A DNA stretch of 64,000 nucleotides from Puffinus mauretanicus. Lineage: Eukaryota; Chordata; Aves; Procellariiformes; Procellariidae. Each line of letters starts with the position of its first letter. Within the stretch, counting starts at the first letter, position 1. The DNA lies in the NCBI GenBank assembly GCA_023333565.1, contig JAJKFH010000209.1:1534001-1598000 (forward strand), read 5' to 3'. Below the pieces are notes generated by a model. The model saw only the letters and a program-made list of their open reading frames with translations. It searched no databases and was not told where the DNA came from. Both the position numbers and the translations under genes were made by a program. Positions 14,891 to 28,600 of this stretch are shown piece by piece.

Positions 14891-16678
14891 GACCGTCTTG
14901 ACTCTTTAACTGAAGTTGATGATTCTGGACAGTTAACCATCAAATGTTCTCAAAATTACTTGTCACTGGATTGTGGTATTACTGCATTTGAACTATCTGA
15001 CTACAGTCCTAGTGAGGATTTGCTTGGTGCTCTGGATGATATGACCTCCAGCCAAGGGAAAGCAAAATCATTTGAATCCTGGAACTACAGTGAGATGGAT
15101 AAAGACTTTCCAGGACTTATCAGAAGTGTGGGTTTACTTGCAGTAGCGACTGATTCCATCGCTTCCCAGTGTAATGAAGCATTAAACAAGAAAGAAACCC
15201 ATGTACCTCTCTCAGCAGAAGATGGAGAAGAAAGCAAAGACAGGAAAGCACCACATGAGCTCTCACTAGTATCTCCTTCTGCGAACTCCTCTCCTTCTAA
15301 AGGACCTTGCTCTGAAGATGGTGTTTTAACTACTGACAGCAAACCAGTTTCCACATTAAAGAAACCAGAATGCAATCTTCCACAGCACACCAGTGAAAAA
15401 ATCAAACACTCTCACTGTGAAAACTCAACTCCGAAGAGGTCCATAAGAGATTGCTTTAACTATAACGAAGACTCCCCTACACAGCCTACGCTGCCAAAAA
15501 GAGGTCTATTTCTGAAAGATGACGTTTTTAAAGATTATATGGAAGCCAATGATTTAAAAAGGCAAATCTCTCAGATAGTTAAAAATGAAATGAGTAGAAG
15601 TACACCCTCATTGTTAGATCCACCAGACCGGTCCAAGCTTTGCTTAACTTTACCGTCACCCTACACTAACAGTCCATCTGCAGTTAGTCAGTCGTATGAT
15701 TGCTTAAATACAATAGGTGATAGAAATCTTGAGTACACAATGAAAAATCACTTTAAGGACAGTCCCATAAGTCTAGGGAAGTCTTCTTTCTACACCTGTA
15801 AAGAAAAAACAAAGCACAATAAGTCTCATGACTCTCCAGAGAAAGTGAAAGCTGGCAGAACACCTGAAGGTATGTGTAAAATGCCTCCACCAATAAAAGT
15901 CAAAAAAAGAGGACATTCTTCTCTACAAAACGGAATTACTTCTCATAACTCTCAGTCTTTGGAGGAGACGGAAACAGATTCTTCTGCATCATCAGATTCT
16001 TGTAACCAGAGAGACCCAAATGGGCAATCACAAGGTAAAACTGAGCCTTTTAACTCACCAACACGTAGCCAAAACAGTGCTTCCTCAGCTGGTTCTGAGC
16101 TTACCAACTCATCACCTCTTCTACTAAGAAGAAAGAATAATAAAAGCTTCTCCTCAATACCAAGCTATACTCAAAAAAACAGTAAAGATGGTGAGGTCTG
16201 GTATGGATCTGATGAATATTTAGCACTTCCTTCACATCTCAAACAGACTGAAGTATTAGCTTTAAAACTAGAAAATTTGACAAAGTTGCTGCCCCAAAAG
16301 CCCAGAAGAGAAACCATTCAAAACATTGATGACTGGGAGCTGTCAGAAATGAACTCAGATTCAGAAATGTATCCAACGTACCAGACAAAAAAGCACAAAA
16401 AAATGGGTAGAATTTCACCAAGCTCTTCAAGTGATATAGTATCCTCCTTAGGTGACAGTATTGAATCTGGGCCTCTCAGTGATATTCTCTCTGATGAAGA
16501 TCTTTGTATGCCTGTATCTTGCATTAAAAAATACATTGAAGAAAAGTCAGAAAGGACTGCTGTCACTCAGCCCACTGAGAATGAGATTTCTGCCTCAAAT
16601 AAATCAGCTTTAATTCATCAGCTGATGCAAGATATACAACATCACGAGAATTATGAAACTATATGGGAAAAAATTGAG
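14891..16678 (+). CDS. AKAP6: AKAP6 large coding exon (596 codons), disordered signalling region and start of spectrin repeat 1
   Basis: This 1788-nt exon begins after TATTTCAG with DRLDSLTEVDDSGQ and ends IWEKIE before GTAAGG; it is phase 0 at both ends and has no stop. It matches mammalian AKAP6 from about residue 193. Codons ~35-41 encode ELSDYSP, the region reported to bind PDK1 (residues 227-232). The next stretch corresponds to the adenylyl cyclase 5 and MEF2 interaction region. Most of the exon is Ser/Thr/Pro-rich and diverged, but three blocks are strongly conserved: around TPKRSIRDCFNYNEDSPTQP, around EYLALPSHLKQTEVLALKL (Leu-rich helix, about residues 634-660), and an acidic serine cluster ending SGPLSDILSDED. 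The last ~20 codons (LMQDIQHHENYETIWEKIE) open spectrin repeat 1. The exon's true beginning is the splice site; the first upstream codons have no ATG and need none. Confidence 0.98.
15041..15043 (+). other. AKAP6: conserved internal Met at the expected mAKAP-beta start
   Basis: An in-frame ATG (LDD-M-TSSQ) is codon 51 of the large exon, about residue 243. The cardiac isoform mAKAP-beta is reported to start at residue 245 of the alpha form, within small numbering error of this Met. Translation from here would drop the PDK1-binding ELSDYSP segment but keep everything else. The bird sequence therefore keeps the option of the shorter isoform; whether it is used cannot be seen. Confidence 0.6.
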
Positions 16679-19600
16679 GTAAGGCAATAATCCTGTGTTC
16701 TTCTGCTGTGTTCTTGATGAGCCTGTGTATGGAGATGGAGCTGTGGGCAGGGGTGGAGTTGCTTTCTTGTTTTCTTTTAATGATGAAAATAGTCTCATCT
16801 AGTGACTGCTAGAAGTAGAGAACAGCAGTGATCATTGTAATTATAATAGACTGCAGTTAACTTTAACTAACTATACAGAATTTGCCTACATTATTTTACT
16901 AACACCAATGCCTTTAAACTTGGCAAAATGTTATTTTATCAATAGAGCTTCTCTTTGCCAAGATCAGGTACATGATAAGTTATTTTTTGGATGAAGTGAA
17001 AGATAAACATTGGAAAATCAGGGATCTTTGTTGTATTTGAATGAAGTTATACTTAATATCATCTGCCTATTTTCTTTATAAAAAAGAATTGCTTTAGTCC
17101 AAGAATAGAGGAATCATTTTCTTGATTCCTGTCATATCATGTATAATAACCACATTTCTTTTTAATCAGTTCTCTTCCCTTGCAGTGATTGTTTTCCCTC
17201 CAGTATTGGTGGAACTAAGCATAACATCTTTTTTTTTTTTTTAACTTAAATAATCCTTCCTAAATAATGGCAATTTAATAGTGCAATATGCTAGAGCAAT
17301 AACGACTATATATTATCCCATTAAACTTCAGATGAGATAGGATTTCATTCTTGGCTTCTGAGATCACTTCTTCAGAAGTAACTCTATAAAGTGGAAACGT
17401 TTGCAGTAGTTAACACTATGAGAGTTCTTTTCAAGACAAAAGATAAACTTTGGAAAGGGAGGTGAATTTGAATGAATAATCAAATAAGGACCTAGCCATC
17501 TCAATAATATAATTATTAGCTTACATTCATAGTAAATTTTTGTTTCAATTTTCTGATGGGTTTGTCTTCCTGGCCATTGTAGAGGAGAATTCTCCTATTC
17601 AGAACATTTCACGTCCATCCTCAATATAGTTTAGTAAAATGGCTGCCAGAAAAGGAAGCTCCATCTCTACTAGATTTCAAAATCCTTTAAAATTCATGAA
17701 ATATGCATTAAAGGGTGATCTTGGCATCTAAATGCTAAATTTGGTATCTGCATTATCTTGTGTGTTATCAAGCTCCGCAAGAGCTAAGAAAAAAAGAAGG
17801 ACTTAGTTCTATAACTTCAGTAAATGCTTCTTACGATGTGTGATTTCTTTAACTTCTGAAGACATTGGAAGTATTATGACTAGTTGAGCTAGAGATATTT
17901 GAATATAAAGTCAGGGTAGAAAACACAGAAAGAGAAATTTCTTCTTGAACAAAGGAGGGAACAGCAGCTGTTGGCCTTGAAACCGCCAGCTCTAAAGGGC
18001 AGTGCCTAACGATTCAAGTTGTTCCCTCCGTCCTGATCGCTGGGGTTCATCTTCCGGACTCTGATGAAAGAACCGTCTTCATAAGTGCAAGCTGTTTCTG
18101 TGCTTAAGTTTGTGTAGTATTAAAATTAGTCCAGATGAAGCTGACAGATACAGAGCCCTTCATTCTGTGCAGCAACAAATCCCATCAAAGCTGCTTGTGA
18201 ATACATAAGATGCTGTCTTTCAAATGATACTACAAGAGCCTGTTTAAGGGATGGAATTGTTGAGCATCTAGGGACCAGCTCCCTTCACTAGAAGCTGCCT
18301 AGCATCCTTTTGGCAAGAAGCAGGTGGCAGAGAAACTTTTTGCATCACCCTCTCAAATCATCATGTTTATTTTTCTCAAACTTTTTGAAAAGGTAATTCT
18401 CTTTTTGGGGGTCATCTGTCTTAGTGTGATTCCCTGCAGCTGCAGTTCAGTCCTGCCAGGATGGAGGAATAAGAACCAGCTGTACAACTGGCTGCAGCTG
18501 TAAACACCTGCTTCCTCTCCTCACCTCCTCTGGAGAGTGGATTGAGCTCCTGACAGCAATTAAAGGTAGTTAGCTGTTCCCTGGCCAAAGGAAACCCTTC
18601 TAGCTAGTGATGACAGCTGCTGCTCTTGTCCTCGAGGAACTTCGCTACTGCTGATGCTGCTTTTTTCTATAATTTCTCAGTGTTCCTGGTTGTGATGAAT
18701 GTTTGGGAAACATTGATCCTGGATTTTGAAAATAACCTTATAAAGTATGTTGTGGGAAGGGGCTCAGACTAGAAGAAGGGCTTTAAACAGAAAGAAGACC
18801 AGATGCAAAGAGCACTGCTAGGAAGAGGAGAGATAGCTCAGTGATCCATGAAGCAAAGCAAACAAGCAGCAAACAAGAAAGTTTCGTATTTATTTCCTGC
18901 AGAAAGATGTATGCTAGCTACACTAAATGCCTTGAAAATTTACTTCCTGAATGGTGAATAAAAATAATCAAGAGAAAAGTTTTGAAATGTTTTGCAAAGC
19001 AATTATAATATTTTAAAGAAATATAAGGTTTTCCCAAGCTGCTTATTTACCCGAGTTTTTCCATTGTTGCTAGTAATTATATCTTCTGCTTGTAAGACTA
19101 GTAAAGAACCAATTTTTCCATACAAGGCTCTTACCAAGGTAAATCCTGCCTCAGTAACACTATGGTGCCTTGCTAAGGTACTTTAATTTGACATAAGTAA
19201 TAGAAAAATAGAAAATTCCTCCCTTATGGGATGTTATGAAGTATTGTAAACAAAATCTAACTAAAAATACCATACCTGTGTCACAAATGAGTCCTTTCTT
19301 TTGCTCGATCTCCTGTTTCATAATTCCCTAAGCAGAGTATCAAAAGTGTGCCATTGCTTTTTTAATTATCGTCATTTGGCATTTACGTTAATTCTATTAT
19401 TTAATAAGAAGTCTCCAACTCAAAAAGGAGTTTCCTAATTGCATGAATACATGTCTTAGCAATAATTCAATACTACTTTTGTTAGCAGTAGTTTTGTGCT
19501 AAAGAAGTCAGATCTGAAATAAGAACTTAATGACGGAAGAAGCACGTTCATGCCCATTAGTAATCCAGTTACACTGCTGCAAACATCTAGCCTAAAATAT

Positions 19601-22600
19601 TTTATTTATTGAGATTGTAAAACAAAACTAAAATAACTCAACCTTTCATTTTGGGATAACAACAGCTTTAGAAGTGACTGGCTGCCTCAAAACCATTGAA
19701 AGTCATATTTTAGCTAGGTAATAGGGCAAACAAGGAAGTTCCAGTATTTTATTACACTGGGAATAATCTTGAATTAGTATAAATCTGGTAATATCTTGAG
19801 ACTAAGCAATTTGTTGAACATATGCTACAACATTTATTGGAAGCCTTATTAATTTCTCAGTTATATTGAGAATAGTCATGTACAGAAACTGATAAAATGT
19901 AGTTTTTCATACTTGCAAATTATGCAGATATCCTTGCATGGGTATTATCATGCTGATAATCTGTCTGTCTACTTACAAACAGAATTCTGCTTGACTGGCC
20001 CATTTGCTGTTACATAGGATCACTTTCTTGCTTTGCAATAAATATTGGATACTCTTGCCATATTTTGCCTTGCACTGCAGCTAATTCTTTGGCACATGCT
20101 TCTTATGCCTTTAGTACTGGGTACCTCCATTCTGGGGTACATAACAATTTCTGTGGCAGTTCCTTGTGTGTTTCAGAAATTACTTTTTGGAGTTAAATGT
20201 GAGAACCATGAGTGATACCAAATTCTGAATGTTCCTCTTATCGTTGAAGTGTAGTTCAGCTTTTTGTAGCTACCCCAAATGAATTTTTAGAATGCAGATT
20301 AAGCTATGTAGTTTCTGTTATACTAACTGGAGGGGAAAAAGAGATAACATCATCATTCTCACAGGTAAAGTCAGTTTTTTTGCTGTAAGAAGATGGCCGA
20401 TTGCCACTTCTCATATGTAACACGAGGTGTCTATAGTATCAGTTTCAGAATGCTTTAAGGTTTACTTTCTGTAAGAAAACTAAGTTTTCCTTAAAATCAT
20501 ACCAATAATTTATTTTTCCCCCATTTTTATGTGCAAACTGAAAAATTGGAAGAAAAAACTGATCTAATGACAATGCGTATTCAATCTTCTTATGTGAATA
20601 AAATAATAATAACAATAAAAAACGTTATTCAGGCAGTTTTATCTCCTTCTCTAGAAAGCAATACTAGATTGACTATACTGACATAATGTGTGGTCACTGA
20701 TAATCCCCTCTACTTGATTTTTGAGGGCACTCTTACAAAGGGTGGAAATGTAACCATTTGTAAGACACTCCATTTAAATGAAGATGTGTTTGCTTTGCAG
20801 GCCCCAGGGTTAATTATATGGAGCAAACTGCTAATTTTTTCCTGTTATACAGACTTACAGCTTGTTTTATCAAAGGCTCTGCCTCTTACAGAAAGATTTG
20901 ATATCTATCGATCCCATCTTTTTAGCTTATCACATTTCATGAATTTGCCCTCAAATCCATTGGCTCTGTATTTTGTCTGGGGAGCCTAGTTGGCACTGGT
21001 TACCCACCTTCTTGACGTGCTAAGGGAATAAAACAATGCTGCTCTGCATGTTTTTCTGCTGTGGGTAGAGCATGCCCCAGGGATCCTACAGCAAAGAGCC
21101 GGATAAAAGACTTTGCTGCCTTCCAGGACCCAGTCAGGGACGCCCTCGCCCTCATGCAACCATTTAGCCCCTCTGAACCCAAGATGCCTCAGTGGAACAG
21201 AGAGTAAAGACCCCTTTTCCAAATTATTGGAGTAACGGGAATAATTTTCCTGTCTAGGAGGAACTAAGGATCAGTGCAGTCTATAAAGGAGAGTGCAATA
21301 TCAGAGCTAAACTGGGTAGTGTGACAAATAGCTTGTGTGTCTGGGTGGGAAAGATTTGCATTTTTAGAGGGTAGTCACAAAAGGTGACTAAACGGTAGGT
21401 TTCTGCAAATGGTTAACGGATTTGGTAGAACAAGTTTGTATTGGAGCTATGGCTGGGAGTCCATTTGGGCAGTGGAGAGCCAGTTGGTTAGAAAATATTT
21501 GGAGAACTGACACAAACGGAAAGAATTTGTGTTGTTTAGACTGAAAGGGGACAGAGTTGCTTCTGGGCAGAGAATGGACTGAAAACACACGAGTACAGTT
21601 AAGGTAGAAGCTGGATTGCTTTAGGGGAAGCAAAGTTTATTTGTGTTTGGAGGTGATTTCCATCATTAGGGGGAAAAGCACGCATAGAGGACAAAATGAA
21701 GTTGGGGCTATGGGGTTAAGGTAGTGAAAAACTGATAGGAACTGATAACACTGATGGGGCTTGGTAACAAAGAAAAAACACAGAACCGAAATCAGTAATG
21801 ACAGAACAGGTGGAAAAAGCAAAGATAATCAACAGGGAACAGGACTGGCTTGGATTACCAGATAAAGGATTTTTAAAGTGTTGCAGTGTTCCCCTCAGCC
21901 CTCTTGCTTTCAATAACTTAGTAACAGTGCTTCTAATACTGACCCTCGTAAAATAAATTGATTGCATATTTTTCCTAATAGATAGAGTGCTTGCCAAAAT
22001 TTGCTCATCTCTGAATCTTACTTACACTGCTTCGTACAATTTAGATTGAAATACTGCTCTTGGTGGATGACCAGTTTATAAAAACCAGTAAGTGAAAGAG
22101 GTATCAGATCCAGAAATTCCTTGGCAACTCCGCAGTTTTCTCAGCAGTCTTGCTGCTTTGTGCAGCATAATTGAAAATGTCACTTCACATTTTGTACTGA
22201 GAGTCAAGTCTGTGCTTTGTTGTTTTGAGTCTGATGACACTCCCCTGCTTTGAAAGCCCATCCCTCAGTTTTCAAGCTGGTTAAACTATTATTAAGCAGT
22301 AATGTAAGATACATATGGAACACTCACTTTTACTCAGACAAATACTTCTTTACTAGAAGGTGAAACACAGTGAACCCTCTGTTCCTCCAAAACACTTGGT
22401 TCCTAACTTGAATTTTAAACAGCTCCTCCAAGTACATTCACTTTTCTTTGGCATTTGCTTTACCACAAATAGTCTGAGCGAGTTTGTCACCAGCAATCTT
22501 TGCAAAAACAGCAACTTCTATGTAAGCTGTGCAAATTCTGAATTTGTATCTTTACATCTAAAACTGACTGCAGGAATTATACTTCCTTAATGAAACACAT

Positions 22601-25600
22601 CTATTATGAAGCATATGCTTGTTCAGAACTGTTCGAATTTCCAATGTAAAGACCTCAGAATGATTTGGCAGTGAGCAGTTTTACATCAGGGATTTTTTAC
22701 GTTCAGCATTTGGCAAGACATTCCAAATAATTTGGGGGGAAAAAAAAGAAAGAGGGAGAGAAATAGAAAAAATCTGCTCACAAATAATTTCAGTAGCCTT
22801 GATTTAGGGGTATGTCTTTATTAGTATTTAGAACTGGTTGTAAGGGATATGTCTACATCCAATGTTTGGCTCACATCTGATGTGAGACCTTCGGCTGCAA
22901 AAAGCCTCCCAATTCTCTCTTGTTGTATACATAGTTGGATACCACATCTCAGCTCAGGGATGGCTACTAACAGCTTAGATGAACCGAGGAACAGCTGCTT
23001 TTGCATACATGATTCTGTGAGCCCTCCTCTTCTTTTCTAATGCAGTCACTCAGATCAGCTTTAAGTGACCATTGGCTTTACAACCCAGAGTCATGTCTTA
23101 ATCATCTGTATCACAGCCTAGCCACAAGCCTGCAGCAGAGCCATCCACATTATTTATTTGTGAACTGGAAACTTTCCAGAAATTGGTCAAGGATTATTTC
23201 TTACCTTCTGGATCTCTGCTAATAGGCAAAAGGGTGCAGCAGAGCTGGAGATGGAGAGAGGGAACGGTAAGAATGCAAGAGGTGGACTTCCTGCTCTCAC
23301 TGTAGCAAAGGACAGATTCAAAGGTGAGCAGTGGGTGCTAGGTGACCTACCTGGAAAGCCAATAGAGGCTCCAGATTTAGAAGGGACACAGCAATAACTT
23401 GGAGAACTAATCAGTATTGACTTTAAGATGATCTTATGATTGACTCCTTTTTATCAGTGCAGAGACAATCTTTATTGCCTGGGATTGTTTAGTGCTTTCA
23501 GTTCTCTCATAGAGGTAGAGAAAGGCATTCAGAAACCACTGAAATAGGTCTGGAAGCTTTCAGTGATGGCACTAGCTTTCAAAACACAGACAGAAAGAGT
23601 CAAATTGCTATTGGGAATTTACTTCAAGGTGCGTATGGTGGTTTAAGAGGAATCTTCTTGTGTTGTTAGGACTGAATCCTTTATAACTGCTGTCTTATAG
23701 GGGGCAGGTACAGGGGAGAAGATTGGTTGTTTGTGAAGAATTTGAGATAACTTCTGAGCTACCCTCTTAACTAGTTACTGTATTGATTTTAGGGCTCCTT
23801 GAAGTGCCACCATTATTAAACAGAAAACTATTAAATTTAAAATTGTGTTTTCTAATATTCCCTTAAATATGGTAAATATGGAGGGGTGAGGGAGAATGCT
23901 CATTGCTTTAAATTTTCATAGTGACATGCCTTTCCCAATGTTTTAAGCTCTAGCTTTTCTGTTGCATAATATACTTAGGCTCTTGGATACTTATGTTTTA
24001 TGTATCTTCTGCGAGGAAGTACAGGGTATTCCAGAAAGATACAGTATACCAAAATCACCATGCTCTATTCTAAATATTTAATTATTTAAATAATACATTG
24101 CTACTAACTTCTACCTAAATCAAATTCCAGTCTATCTACTGTTGTTAACACATCATTGCCTTAAAATGTGTACATGCTGGAGATGAGTCAGAGCAAGAGA
24201 AATGTTGAAGGGTCTACAGAGGATTAACCTGAGAAGAAAGATCAAGTCCACTTATGCAAGATTATTGCATAACTCCTCAAAATACGTTCATCTCTTTTTC
24301 CTCCTGTGTATCTTTATATGTTTTGACAGCAACTGGTTTTCGTTCCTTCATCCTTTCCAGTATGTTATGATCAGGAATGAAGCACTAAATCATGCTGACT
24401 CTTAAATTATAGTTGTCATCATTAGGCATCAGAGTGAACATAATTTGTGGTAAATACGGACAGGAAACTGTCTCTCAGAGGCTTGTTTCAGACTGTCTGT
24501 ATGCTTACGCATGTATTTGAAAGTTATCTTGAAAGCAACCAGAAAGGCAAAAAATTGTTTTCTCATCCTTGCTTTAGGTTTTGGAGCACAGATGATAATC
24601 CCCACAAACAGCTGAGCTGTTCTTAGCAAATCAAACTGGAATCTTACCTGAATATTCCTTTATTGTTAGTAAAGACTTATTTTGAATGCTGATTCTCATG
24701 TGGGTCAAGTAAGGTTACCAGAATGAGGGCTAGATTTGCCTCTGTTTCCCTTGGACAATGTTTGGAAACTCTCCAGGCCGACAGAGGGAGAACCAACAAG
24801 CAAACAGATTTTTGGTAGTAGACAGTGTAGCTGTTTAAGTCACAGTAACTTAATATTACTAATTGCTTTTTCCCTACTGATGCCAGCATCTGACTACATG
24901 AATGTTTCCTCATTGTTAGCTTACAAGACTAAAGATGCACAAGTTAATTTAAAATGTAAATAATGCTGCATTATTAGCAGCAACTGAACTATAGCAGCTA
25001 GCATAAAATTGGCTCAGGTAAGTCCAAACTAGGGTCAATCTCATCTATGCATTGCAGTGCAAATCTCCTAAAGCTCTGTTGAGGTACAGAAAACCAGAAA
25101 AAAAATAGTAAATTTGTTAGAAACAGTGATGCTTCTGGGGTTAAAAATGAAGAATAAGAAGACAAAAGAAAAAAGATCAGAGATCGTTGTTATTTTATTC
25201 TATTTATTGTTATTCCGTAAACTTATCCAAATTTTGGCATGAAAAAGTAAGTCATAATTAGGGTCTAAAAAGAGTGTAAAGGAATGCCCGCTAGAGACCA
25301 CTGAAAAAAGAAACTATCTAAAAGGGAAGGTAGATGAATTAGGAAGCAAAAGAAAAGCAATTAATGGAGGAACTAATAGTGACAGGATTTCTTTGGAGAC
25401 TGCAGGTGAACAAGAATCGAGTGCATAACAGGAGGCTAAATTAGGAAACTAGAGGAATAATAACGGAGTAAAGAAAAGAGGTGGTGAATCTTGATGTCTC
25501 CTTGCTGCTGCCATATTTAGAGAATAGTGGCAATCACCATTTTCCCTATAAAAACAGGAAAACTCAGAAATCTTAACTGCAAAACAAGTTCATGGGTCAA

Positions 25601-28600
25601 AGAATTATAATATCTCTTGTGAGATGACAGACTTAACCTCTTCTAACCAATTAGCCTTGAATAATAGGAAATGCTGAATTAAACGTTCTGATTTTGAGGG
25701 GGAATCGTGGTCATTATATCTTAAGTCATGTCAATGATATAGCAGAGGTCAATATATTTAGCAGTTACCCACAAGCAAACAGCATCTGTTCTATTTTAGT
25801 AAAAAGTGGTTTTTTCCTTCATTTTGGAAAACTTTTAGACGTGGTGATATATCTCCCTCTTGAGGCCACAACTTGTTACTGCACCTATTTTACAGAAATC
25901 TTGTTTAATTTTCCTCTCAAATGAACGAGACTCACAACTTTACAAACGTAGTTGTTCGAAATTCAGAGATTAAATAAATCATAAGCTAGAATCTTTCCTC
26001 CTTATGAAGATCTTTTTTGCTTTAGTGTAGTCTCCAACAAATTTTTTTGCTATGTATTTTATTCAAACAAATTTAGTGTTGACATACTGTTCTGATTTTA
26101 AAAAGTAATAGCATGTGTATGCCAATTACTAAACTTTTTAAAAATATAACCTGCACGTGCACTTCTACAGAGTTTGTGAAATATATCAAAAAAATAAACC
26201 CTATCCTCTGCAAAAAATTTAGAGGTGTTGTCTCTCTGCAAATATATTTGCCATTTTTATTATTCTTTAGAGAACTATAGTTATATTATTTAAATAAGCA
26301 GTGTTTAATCCTGCTTTGTGACCATAGGGCCAAGAATATACTGGCTTTCTTCCTTATCTATCACTTAGTCGCTGACTTGCTGAAAACGTTACGTAAAAAA
26401 TAATGAATTTAGATTTTATTTAAAAGGTACTGAAAATCCTGTGGAATTAATTTTGTGCCATTGGGTAAAGGTATACAATTTGGCTAATTTCATTCTTCTA
26501 ACATGATTTGTTCTTTGTTTGGGAAAAGGTAAAATTTTTAGAAGTGCACAAATCTCTCTTTAATTGACATCATGCCATAGGGCCACTCTGATTTCAGGCT
26601 GCAGGAGCAACCATGGTGTATGTATATCATGTGCACCTTTCAAGAAATTAAATGCTGGGGAATGAGGTTCATTTCTAGCAACTATGAGATCAAAGAGTAA
26701 AGAAATGTTGGGGCCAGTTAGGGGAGGTGCCAGCATGGCTTCAGTTGAGTGGCCTCCAGTGCTGCCCAGTGCGCGTGCAAGGTAGCAGCTGACCATCGGC
26801 AGAAATAGCAGCTGCACGAGGGCATTCCACCCCCAGTCCACTGTCTGAAGCCCAAATACTCAGGGTATGCAAACCAAGGAATGATGGTCATCCATAATTG
26901 TCTATTTTTCAGAGCAGAATAAAGCTGTATACTAATATATTACAGAGGCCATTATGTGGAAAAATTGCAAATGAAGATTAGCTCGTCTTTTGGATGCAGT
27001 TCAGCTCACAGTCGATACATACATTAGCTGTAAAACAATCTGAAAATAAGGTATGTTGCCAACACGACATTTAAGATAATTATATGAAACGGCAATTCAG
27101 TACTTCCAAGCACCCTTACGTCACTGTAAGTTGCTTCAACATCAATAGTTATATTGGCAGCGTTTTTAGAAAAAGCGCATCAGGCAACTATCTTCACTGA
27201 AAATGAAGATACCGATTATAGACTCACATTATCCACGGAGTTTGGATCAAGGTTGCTGCCTAACAAACGTTTCATACTGAAAGAAAGGGGACAGTTCTGA
27301 TCCGGAGATTTGATTTTAGGTTTATCTGTAGAATAAGTAATAACTCTGCACTTACAAACAACAGGTCCTGAACCAACTTCTACATTACCTATTCCAGTTT
27401 AGAGTTGCTCAGAGTGGACAAAAGAAATTTGGGACTGTGAAATAGATGTGAACATACTGCAGCATTGTGCCACTACCCTTTAAACAGGACATAACAACTC
27501 ATTTTGGTGCCTGGTATTTTTACCAAAGACAGGCCCCTCTCCTGTGCTGTGCTCAGGGTCCCTCCAGAATCCAGACACTCCTTCCAGCTGCTGCTGCGGA
27601 GTTGAAGTCCCCCTTTCTGGGAGTTACTAGCATCATCTTTCTTGGCTCAGGCAGATTTATTTGCTGTTGTTGTCCTTCCCTTGATACATCGCTGGCAACA
27701 AATTTCTGGAGACATTGTGTTCATAACTTGCTCCCTGGTTTACCAGCTGAGTGAAACAAGAGTATGTGACCTAAAAACTTTCACATCTCTTGGCTGATCT
27801 CTAGATACAGCAAGTCTTTGACTTAGGGTCACATGAGGGTATAATCTAAAAAGGCCTCAGTTTAGGATATTTGATGCTGTGATACGCAAGAGAAACTTAA
27901 AACTTATCCTGTAGTAGAAGATGTTTTGGCCACCTATCTTTATTCCCTAGCTGCTGCGTAGGCCTTTTGGATTTTATGTAGAGAAGAAATGACTCAGAAG
28001 AAAGTTATTTTAAGAGTAATGAGAGTTTCTGTGAGACACGACGAATAACAGGCATCACTCTTTGTGAATAAATATATTTTCAGAAACAACATGTTCAATC
28101 CCAGTAGTATGATGAACTTCAAAGACCAAATTTGGATGATCATTCAGAAGTTTGTACATTACTCAGCTCACTCACAGTATCATGGTTGCTGACTGTTCCG
28201 CTTTTAAGTCTAAGACCTTTTGCCTGCCTGTTTTATTCCCAATGACCCAAAGAACACTAAACTAAATAAAAAGAACTATTTTGTCTTTTGCTTATATTTC
28301 CTCCTCCTCTACTTTCCTCCCTGTTTATGCCCCGTTTCCTTATTGTCTGTTCTTCCTGTTTCTGTCTCATTTTCAGGGCTTTTGGTACCCTTTAACTCCT
28401 GCATTTCTCCTTTCTGCTGCTTATGCTATTCATTCCATAGTTTGAATATTGTTTCCTTGGGAACCTTTTCCCAGTTAACCTCAAAATTTCACACAGACTA
28501 GGGACACTGAATGAGGTGAGTGCTAGAAACATGTGAATACAGGTTTACACTGCAGAGGTTTTCTGACAAAAGCCAGTACTGATTAGAACAGTGGAAAACA

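Noticed and set aside
14960..16690. Reading the large open frame as a free-standing 576-residue protein
   Set aside because: Its first codon is TTG, not ATG. The same frame is open back to the acceptor at 14890, and the residues before it continue the AKAP6 match. The end (GTAAGGCAATAA) is donor and intron.
20986..21222. Slightly GC-richer patch with AATAAA and GGATAAAAG resembling an LTR
   Set aside because: No paired terminal repeat, no primer-binding site and no retroviral coding sequence nearby.
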